A stretch of 64,000 bases of DNA. It comes from Paenibacillus artemisiicola (GTDB lineage: Bacteria > Bacillota > Bacilli > Paenibacillales > Paenibacillaceae). A model generated the notes under the pieces. That model had not been told where the DNA came from. It searched no databases and worked only from the letters and a program-made list of their open reading frames with translations. The stretch spans positions 310,001-374,000 of the forward strand of contig NZ_JAGGDJ010000004.1 of assembly GCF_017652985.1 (NCBI RefSeq), in the 5' to 3' direction. How positions within the stretch are numbered: the first letter of the stretch is position 1; the number at the start of each line of letters is the position of its first letter. The position numbers and the translations under genes were made by a program. This document shows, piece after piece, positions 58,903 to 64,000 of the stretch.

Positions 58903-59099
58903 ATAGAACAACGACCTAAACACCCGGCAGCAATCTCAACGAATCCGAAACAAAATCGTATCCCGCCCGCGCAAACTTCCTGTCCATGGAAATTTTTCCA
59001 TCCGAAACTGATTCGCTGCGCCCACGCGGGTTAATGAAAGATAGGAACGATCGCCGGCCGAACGGAAGCGGTCGCCGAATGCGCAAAGGGAGTGAGAAC

Positions 59100-59267
59100 G
59101 TGAGTAGAAGAACCTCTTGGGGCGTGCTGTATACGGCTTTGTTGTGCAGGCTGATCCTGGACGAAGAGAAAGCGAGGATGGTCGGGCGGCGTCCCGACGG
59201 CGGATCTCCGGAAGGCGGCGGCGCCGGCCCCGCTTCCGCGGCGGACTCCTCCCGCGCGGGCGGCTGA
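59100..59267 (+). CDS. small protein of unknown function (55 aa)
   Basis: GTG 59100 follows AAAGGGAGTGAGAAC, a good ribosome binding site, and the ORF begins V-S-R-R-T-S-W-G-V-L-Y-T-A-L-L-C-R-L-I-L. The first 25 residues look like an amphipathic or membrane-leaning helix; the last half is Gly/Ala/Ser/Pro-rich and disordered. I do not recognise it. A bidirectional terminator follows at 59296, supporting a real transcription unit. Confidence 0.55.
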   Translation: MSRRTSWGVLYTALLCRLILDEEKARMVGRRPDGGSPEGGGAGPASAADSSRAGG

Positions 59268-59295
59268 CCGCCTCTGCGGCGCAGGAAAGACGAAC

Positions 59296-59349
59296 AAGCC
59301 AAAAACGCACCTGCCGGCCGCTATCGGCTGACGGGTGCGTTTTTGGCTT
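59296..59349. terminator. strong hairpin terminator after the 55-aa gene
   Basis: AAGCCAAAAACGCACC pairs with GGTGCGTTTTTGGCTT, a perfect 16-bp stem with A- and T-rich ends. Suitable for both strands. Confidence 0.85.
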
Positions 59350-59390
59350 GCATGGCGTTTTTTGCATGACGGCTTGGCGGCATGGCATCT

Positions 59391-59459
59391 GGGGCGTGCA
59401 TCGTCTTAGGCTTGCGTGGCTTCTTGGCGCGCATAGCCTCTTGGCGTACGTAGCCCTTC
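59391..59459. repeat. degenerate 17-18-bp tandem repeats
   Basis: GGCTTGCGTGGCTTCTT, GGCGCGCATAGCCTCTT and GGCGTACGTAGCCCTTC follow at a 17-bp period (59409-59459), preceded by an 18-bp weaker copy at 59391. Apart from these, nothing is apparent in 59268-59635. Confidence 0.6.
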
Positions 59460-59635
59460 CTTCATCGCCGCATGCAGCGTCCTTGAACCGCCGCGCGCGC
59501 CAACCGGCCGCGCATTCGCGGTGCGCCGCTGCGCACGGACGGCTGTCCTCCAGCCGAATGATTCGGCTTCGTCCGAATTGGTAACACTTTACTCGTACTT
59601 TCCTTTACGGAATCGAAAGCTGGTCGGAGGTCGTC

Positions 59636-60094
59636 ATGACGTTTTTAATCGTGTCCATCGTCATCCTGTTCGCCTTGATTTTCCTCGCGCCTCGCAGGCT
59701 ATCGCGGATCGAGATCCTGACCTCGACGTTGTTCGGGCTTTATTTCGAATCGACCGTCAACATCTTCCTGGATTTGGATTACGACTTGTACGGTTACTTT
59801 CATAAAGGCGTCGATGCGATCACGATGGTCGTGCTGCTCGGCGTCTACCCGGCGCTGAACTATTTGCTGCTGAACTTCTATCCCGAAGGCCGGGGCGCGC
59901 CCCGCGTCTTCGCGTACCTGTTGGCCTGGGACGCGTTCTCCGTCGCGTACGAGCTCTTGTCCATCCATTACGGCATCTTCTACTACAACGGCTGGCATTG
60001 GTGGTATTCGGCGCTCGTCTACGTCCCCCTCTTCCTGAGTCTCCGGTGGCAGATCCTGTTCACGCGGCGCATGCTGAGGCTCGACCGCGGTTAG
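59636..60094 (+). CDS. CBO0543-family membrane protein (152 aa)
   Basis: Four to five transmembrane segments (M-T-F-L-I-V-S-I-V-I-L-F-A-L-I-F-L-A-P at the start, I-T-M-V-V-L-L-G-V-Y-P-A-L-N-Y, Y-L-L-A-W-D-A-F-S-V-A-Y-E-L-L, then G-W-H-W-W-Y-S-A-L-V-Y-V-P-L-F). The E-S-T-V-N-I-F-L-D-L-D-Y-D-L-Y-G-Y-F-H-K-G block and the aromatic F-Y-Y-N-G-W-H-W-W-Y segment are typical of this small Firmicutes family, whose function is unknown. GGAGGTCGTC precedes the ATG. Convergent with the DeoR gene to the right. Confidence 0.82.
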   Translation: MTFLIVSIVILFALIFLAPRRLSRIEILTSTLFGLYFESTVNIFLDLDYDLYGYFHKGVDAITMVVLLGVYPALNYLLLNFYPEGRGAPRVFAYLLAWDAFSVAYELLSIHYGIFYYNGWHWWYSALVYVPLFLSLRWQILFTRRMLRLDRG

Positions 60095-60165
60095 CGGCGC
60101 CAGAACGGGACGCGCCTGATCCCCGCCGGCTCCCGGAGCCGCACCGGTCCTCCCGAATACGCCAA

Positions 60166-60208
60166 ACGCCGGCCGGACGCGCTCCGCGAAGCGCTTCCGG
60201 TCCGGCGT
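60166..60208. terminator. hairpin after the phosphonate DeoR gene
   Basis: A long stem, ACGCCGG-CCGGA pairing with TCCGG-CCGGCGT around an inner GCGCT/AGCGC stem, with one bulged T. It lies between convergent stop codons at 60094 and 60222. T-tract is weak. Confidence 0.55.
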
Positions 60209-60221
60209 CCGCCGAACGTTC

Positions 60222-61007
60222 CTATTCCGCCGTCAGCCACGCGATGCCGCTCCTCGCGATCGCGTCCGCCCAGCTCTCCGGATGCGGCTCCTCGCAAATG
60301 ATCGTATCAATGCCGGCCAAATCCGAGATTTTGTACATCGTGCCGTTGCCCAGCTTCGTGCTGTCGGCGAGCACGATGCTCTGCTTGCTGTTCGCCATGA
60401 ATTTGCGCGCCAGAATCGCCCGGTCCGCGTCGTAGCTCGTAATGCCCTGCTCGGGCATCATGCCGTCGATCGAGATGAACGCCTTGTTGACGAAGATATC
60501 GTTCATGAATTTCTCGGCGATCGTTCCGGAGATCCGGAAGTGACGCGAGTCGATTTTCCCGCCGACGAAAATGACGTCTCCGCCGAACATGTCCTTGTTC
60601 CGGTAATCGATCAACAAGTTCAAGCCGGAGATGGAATTGGTCACGATGGTCAGATGCTCCTTATAGACGAGAAACGGGATCATCTGCAGGCAGGTGGAGC
60701 CGTCGTCGATGACGATGACGTCGTGGTCCTGCACCAGGCCCGCGGCGACCCGGCCGATCCGCCGCTTCTCCTCCGCGCGCAGCACTTCCCGCTTCGTGTG
60801 GGACAGCTCCTCGTGCGCCAGCGTCAGCTTCACCGCCCCGCCGTATACCCGCTTCAGCCGGTTCTCGTCCTCCAGCTCCTCCAGATAGCGCCGGATCGAT
60901 TCGGAGGATACGCCGAGCCGGTTCACGAGATCGCTCGTATGCACCTTGCCCGCGTCGTTCAGCAGCCCGAGAATTTGCCGTTTGCGTTCTTCGCCGATCA
61001 GCGACAT
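60222..61007 (-). CDS. DeoR-family regulator of the phosphonate genes (261 aa)
   Basis: DeoR-type helix-turn-helix V-H-T-S-D-L-V-N-R-L-G-V-S-S-E-S-I-R-R-Y-L (residues 22-42) and the sensor domain with I-D-D-G-S-T-C-L-Q-M and T-N-S-I-S-G-L. It is the third gene after phnX and phnW, starting 42 bases after the phnW stop with AAGGGGGG upstream. It probably regulates these genes, either in response to 2-aminoethylphosphonate or one of its breakdown products; that is inference from position. The longer ORF up to 61565 is an overlapping false frame. Confidence 0.88.
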   Translation of the reverse strand: MSLIGEERKRQILGLLNDAGKVHTSDLVNRLGVSSESIRRYLEELEDENRLKRVYGGAVKLTLAHEELSHTKREVLRAEEKRRIGRVAAGLVQDHDVIVIDDGSTCLQMIPFLVYKEHLTIVTNSISGLNLLIDYRNKDMFGGDVIFVGGKIDSRHFRISGTIAEKFMNDIFVNKAFISIDGMMPEQGITSYDADRAILARKFMANSKQSIVLADSTKLGNGTMYKISDLAGIDTIICEEPHPESWADAIARSGIAWLTAE

Positions 61008-61048
61008 GGTCGATCGCCCCCCTTTCTTCCTCCGCATGCTTGTTCGGA

Positions 61049-62221
61049 CTACCAGAAACGCAGATCCTCGATGGCTTGCAGCAGCCGGGCGATATCTTCG
61101 CGGTACACTTCGCCGATGTTGCCGATGCGGAACGTGTCCGCCGCGCTGATCTTGCCCGGGTAGATGACGAAGCCCGCCTCTTTCAGCCAGTCGTACAGCT
61201 GCTGGAAGCTGAAGCCCTCCACGGGCGGATAATAGAACGCGGTGATGAACGGCGACTGCACGTCCTTCTTCAGCAGCGAGCAGAAGCCGAGCATCGTCAT
61301 CCCGTCGGCCAGCAGCTGCTGATTGCCTTGGTAGCGGCGGTAGCGCGCCTCGACGCCGCCTTCCTGCTCCAGCTCGCGCAGCGCCTGGTCGAACGCCCGC
61401 ACGACGTGCGTCGGCGACGTGAAGCGCCATTTGCCCCCGCCGGCTTCCATCGCCGCCCATTGGCCGTGCAGGTCCAGCGACAGGGATCGCGCCTGGCCTT
61501 CGCAGGCCGCGAGCGCTTCGACGCGGGCGATGACGAAGCCGAAGCCCGGCACGCCCTGGATGCACTTGTTCGCGCTGCTGATCAAGTAATCGATGCGCAG
61601 CTCGTGCACGTCCATGGGGATGCCGCCGAAGCTGCTCATGGCGTCCACGATGTACGTTTTGCCGCGGCGCTTGACGATGGCGGAGATTTCCGCGATCGGG
61701 TTCAGCATGCCCGTCGTCGTCTCGCAGTGCACGACCGCGACGTGGGTGATGTCCGGCTCCTCGTTCAGGCGCCGCTCGACCGCTTCCGGTTCGACGCGGT
61801 CCGTCTCGCCGAAGTCCAGCACGGACAAGGCGATGCCGTAGATGCGGGCCATCTGCGCGATCCGCTGGCCGTACGCGCCGTTGGCCAGCACGAGCAGCTT
61901 GCCCTCGCGCGGGACGGCGGTGCCGATCACCGCTTCGACGCTGAAGCTGCCGCTGCCCTGCATCGGGACGGCCGTATACGCATCGGGCGAAGCGGCGGTA
62001 GCCAGCCGCACGAGCCGGCCGCGGATGCTTTGCACGAGCGAGTTATAATCCTGATCCCAGGTGCACCAGTCGCGAAGCATCGCTTCCTTGACGGTGTCGG
62101 AGGTCGTGAGCGGTCCCGGCGTCAGCAGCAAGTAAGGCCGCTGCGGCGCGCGGCCTTCCTTCGTCCCGGACCGGTCGGCGCCGCTCGCCGGCGCCAAGCC
62201 GTGCGTGACATCGCCCATCAT
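61049..62221 (-). CDS. phnW: 2-aminoethylphosphonate-pyruvate transaminase (390 aa)
   Basis: PLP-dependent class V aminotransferase that converts 2-aminoethylphosphonate and pyruvate to phosphonoacetaldehyde and alanine. [11 protein letters not shown] near residue 32 is a family hallmark, [14 protein letters not shown] near 216 contains the PLP lysine, and A-M-S-S-F-G-G-I-P is the cofactor-binding loop near 193. The start is ATG 62221, five bases after GGGGAG, overlapping the phnX stop by four bases. The N-terminal 25 residues ([13 protein letters not shown]) are an unusual, probably flexible, extension. Confidence 0.92.
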   Translation of the reverse strand: MMGDVTHGLAPASGADRSGTKEGRAPQRPYLLLTPGPLTTSDTVKEAMLRDWCTWDQDYNSLVQSIRGRLVRLATAASPDAYTAVPMQGSGSFSVEAVIGTAVPREGKLLVLANGAYGQRIAQMARIYGIALSVLDFGETDRVEPEAVERRLNEEPDITHVAVVHCETTTGMLNPIAEISAIVKRRGKTYIVDAMSSFGGIPMDVHELRIDYLISSANKCIQGVPGFGFVIARVEALAACEGQARSLSLDLHGQWAAMEAGGGKWRFTSPTHVVRAFDQALRELEQEGGVEARYRRYQGNQQLLADGMTMLGFCSLLKKDVQSPFITAFYYPPVEGFSFQQLYDWLKEAGFVIYPGKISAADTFRIGNIGEVYREDIARLLQAIEDLRFW

Positions 62222-63015
62222 GGGCGCTCCCCTTTCGCGATCCGCGCGTTCAGCTCCGGGAAGAGGCCGTCCAGCTCGCCGATCCGGTCGATCACGCAGT
62301 GGGCGCCGGCATCCCGCAGCCGCTTCGCGACGGCGTCTTTGCGCGCCTGCAGCTCGCCCGCTTCGCATGCCGCCGCTTCCGCTTCGGTCATCCCGAGCTC
62401 GCTGCTGCCGAGGATGACCCCGACGGTCCAGCAGCCCGCGTTCACGCCTTCCTGCATGTCGCTGACCGTATCGCCCGCTTTCACCACCTGATGCATCGGA
62501 TAGACGCCGAGATGCTCCGCGTTGCGGTAGATCATCCACGGATAGGGCCGGCCCGCCGCGGCTTCGTCCGGCGTCACGAGGTAATCCGGCGCGTAGCCTT
62601 GCGCCTCCGCGCTCGGACGGACGACGTCCATCATGGCCCGGGTATAGCCGGTCGTGGAGCCGATCTTGATGCCCTGCGCGCGCAATCTGGCCGCCAGCTC
62701 GACCGCGCCCGGCACGGGCGTCGCGTAGTCCTTCAGCGTGCCGAACAGCATCGGCTCGAAGTCCGCGTACAGCGCGTCCACGTCGGCCTCCGACGGCGTC
62801 GCGCCGAAGCGGCTTTCCCACAGGCCCGCGATGCGTTCCATCCGGCACATGGCTTGAATATGGTCGCGCTTCAGCATCCCCATCGGTCCGCGCGCTTCCT
62901 CCACGGTGACCTCGATGCCTCTGCGGGCGAAGACGTCCACGAATACGTTCAGGGGCGCGAAGCAGCCGAAATCGACCATCGTGCCCGCCCAATCCAGCAT
63001 GACTGCTTGAATCAT
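62218..63015 (-). CDS. phnX: phosphonoacetaldehyde hydrolase, phosphonatase (265 aa)
   Basis: HAD-superfamily enzyme splitting phosphonoacetaldehyde into acetaldehyde and phosphate. The nucleophile motif D-W-A-G-T-M-V-D is at residues 8-15, G-M-L-K-R-D-H-I near 46 carries the Schiff-base lysine of the cap domain, and [16 protein letters not shown] near 181 is the metal-binding loop. GAAGGAG precedes the ATG. Operon phnX-phnW-regulator; no phosphonate transporter gene is in the window, so uptake must be encoded elsewhere. Confidence 0.94.
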   Translation of the reverse strand: MIQAVMLDWAGTMVDFGCFAPLNVFVDVFARRGIEVTVEEARGPMGMLKRDHIQAMCRMERIAGLWESRFGATPSEADVDALYADFEPMLFGTLKDYATPVPGAVELAARLRAQGIKIGSTTGYTRAMMDVVRPSAEAQGYAPDYLVTPDEAAAGRPYPWMIYRNAEHLGVYPMHQVVKAGDTVSDMQEGVNAGCWTVGVILGSSELGMTEAEAAACEAGELQARKDAVAKRLRDAGAHCVIDRIGELDGLFPELNARIAKGERP

Positions 63016-63082
63016 CGGCCAATCACTCCTTCATGTTCTCTCGTTTGCCACATTTGCGTGTTTCTCTCCCGAATTCTAGGTC

Positions 63083-63169
63083 AGTATAAAAGAAAAATGT
63101 AAACCTGGAATCAAACCCATATTAAAATATTGTTTTTATTTGATTTTAATTGTTTTATGTTGTTTTATC
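63083..63169 (-). promoter_or_regulatory. phnX promoter region with phased T-tracts
   Basis: TATACT at 63088-63083 (minus strand) is the likely -10 box. Upstream, at 63130-63169, four 10-bp units (TTGTTTTTAT, TTGATTTTAA, TTGTTTTATG, TTGTTTTATC) repeat in helical phase. They suggest intrinsically bent DNA/UP element or a repeated regulator site. Rest of 63016-63350 shows only the terminator at 63281. Confidence 0.5.
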
Positions 63170-63280
63170 AAGACAAAAAAATCAAGACAGCCTCTTAGGC
63201 GCCCTTTCTTTTTCGCGGCTGCGCCTATCTCCGGCTTTTGGCGGCCGTTGGTTTCATTGGCCTTCCATCGGTCTGATGGC

Positions 63281-63311
63281 AAAAAGCCTTTGCATCAATG
63301 CGCGAAGGCTT
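63281..63311 (-). terminator. rho-independent terminator after the last GNAT gene
   Basis: AGCCTT / AAGGCT stem followed by five T residues on the minus strand, about 40 bases after the stop at 63351. Confidence 0.7.
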
Positions 63312-63350
63312 GGCTGCGAATCCCTGAAGCCGGTTGTCCAAACAAGACGG

Positions 63351-63830
63351 CTAGCGGTCGAACGCATCCGGCTCGCCGCCTCGCCGCCCGAGCTCGACGA
63401 TCCGCAGTCCCGGCACGGGCTCGAACATCCGCGATTCCGCGAAGCCCAGCTTGCGGTACAGCCGCAGCGCCGGCAGATTCGCGGCGCCCGTGGCTACGAG
63501 GTAACGGTCCGCTCGCCCGGCGTACAGCGCGAGCACGTGCCGGAGCAGGCTTTCGCCGATGCCCTTGCGGAATTGCGCGGGATGGACGACAAGCCGGTGG
63601 ATATCGACGGTACCCGCGTCCGTCTTGAACGAAATCGCCCCGGCCAGCGCGCCGGATTCGTAGCGGCCGTAAAACGTTTCGCCGCACGCCGCGAGCGACG
63701 CTTCCGTATCGCGCAGTCCCGGGATGCCGTCGAAGCCGATCAGCTCCGCCTCGATTCGATACGCCGCCCGCTGAACGGCGAGCAGCTCCCGGACCGCCGC
63801 CGGGTCCAACAACGAAATAGGTTCGATCAT
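63351..63830 (-). CDS. GNAT-family N-acetyltransferase (159 aa)
   Basis: GNAT domain with a clear acetyl-CoA motif V-H-P-A-Q-F-R-K-G-I-G-E-S-L-L (about residues 88-102). The preceding strand is T-V-D-I-H-R-L-V-V and the domain ends L-R-L-Y-R-K-L-G-F-A-E. ATG 63830 (M-I-E-P-I-S-L-L-D-P-A-A-V) is chosen over the frame extension to 63977, which has no ribosome binding site. Substrate unknown. Located after the phnX promoter region but transcribed separately. Confidence 0.87.
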   Translation of the reverse strand: MIEPISLLDPAAVRELLAVQRAAYRIEAELIGFDGIPGLRDTEASLAACGETFYGRYESGALAGAISFKTDAGTVDIHRLVVHPAQFRKGIGESLLRHVLALYAGRADRYLVATGAANLPALRLYRKLGFAESRMFEPVPGLRIVELGRRGGEPDAFDR

Positions 63831-64000
63831 GTGCGCCAGTCCCTTCTTCAAGCGGTTGCGGTCTTCCCTTGAGCATGCACGGATCGCCGCCAAAACGCAA
63901 ACTATAGACGCAACGCTTCTCTCGCACGCAGACCAACGCAGACCAACGCAACCGAAAACGCAACCCAATCCGCGCAACCGGATCCCGTAACCCCGTCAAC
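63831..64000. other. right-edge intergenic sequence with short direct repeats
   Basis: No gene is apparent. Two copies of ACGCAGACCA follow each other at about 63927-63946, then weaker CGCAACC copies. Likely the promoter side of the GNAT gene. Confidence 0.4.

Noticed and set aside
61049..63022. 657-codon minus frame joining phnW to a reading of phnX in another frame
   Set aside because: phnX is intact in its own frame with all motifs, and phnW has a strong ribosome binding site at 62221, so no fusion exists.

Overview
The window reads as chromosomal DNA of a spore-forming, GC-rich member of the Firmicutes, most likely family Paenibacillaceae (Paenibacillus or Cohnella-like). The grounds are a gerA-type germination operon, a YheC/YheD-type spore coat ATP-grasp protein, a YesM/YesN two-component pair beside an Lpl-type sugar ABC transporter, a lutABC operon and strong AGGAGG-type ribosome binding sites. 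No rRNA, tRNA, CRISPR array, insertion sequence or prophage was seen. Base composition is visibly lower in GC over roughly the first 6 kb and higher from about 30 kb onward. Almost every gene is on the minus strand.

Layout. 0-6.8 kb: a partial AraC regulator, small unknown proteins, a cupin behind a palindromic operator, VanZ, and gerAA-gerAB-gerAC. 6.9-9.4 kb: type II NADH dehydrogenase with a Rex-like site at its promoter, a GNAT and MsrA. 9.5-13.2 kb: iron/heme acquisition, with an IsdG/IsdI-type heme monooxygenase and a FecCDE-type ABC transporter whose binding protein carries an N-terminal copper-amine-oxidase-like domain; the promoter holds two Fur boxes. 13.5-16.8 kb: lipoprotein, MraY paralogue and small proteins. 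16.9-19.6 kb: a Fur-box-preceded nicotianamine-synthase-like gene and a SHAEG-repeat fibre protein ending in a peptidase-G2 domain. 19.8-29.5 kb: polysaccharide deacetylase, methyltransferase, sulfatase, DUF1003, mannose-1-phosphate guanylyltransferase, DUF6492 protein and YheC/YheD. 29.6-35.4 kb: small metabolic and regulatory genes. 35.5-43.0 kb: histidine kinase, response regulator, two permeases and a solute-binding lipoprotein, preceded by a perfect cre site. 43.2-46.5 kb: small alarmone synthetase, cardiolipin synthase, a 52-bp-period intergenic repeat array and a putative PD-(D/E)XK nuclease. 46.9-50.9 kb: GntR regulator and lutABC. 51.2-58.8 kb: phosphotransferase, then the L-rhamnose operon (rhaEW, ASRT-family protein, rhaA, rhaB, DeoR regulator). 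59-64 kb: small membrane proteins, phnX-phnW-DeoR for 2-aminoethylphosphonate, and a GNAT.

How they work together. Rhamnose is isomerised, phosphorylated and cleaved, and the lactaldehyde dehydrogenase domain of RhaEW yields lactate; the adjacent lut operon can oxidise lactate to pyruvate. The sugar ABC transporter and its two-component system are a separate uptake module under likely CcpA control. The iron genes and the nicotianamine-synthase-like gene share Fur-type sites, suggesting a common iron-starvation response. Germination, coat, SHAEG-fibre and sugar-nucleotide genes point to spore-surface construction.

The items most worth following up are the orphan nicotianamine-synthase-like gene, the SHAEG-repeat fibre protein, the 52-bp repeat array with three-unit higher-order periodicity next to a nuclease gene, and the ASRT-family protein inside the rhamnose operon.
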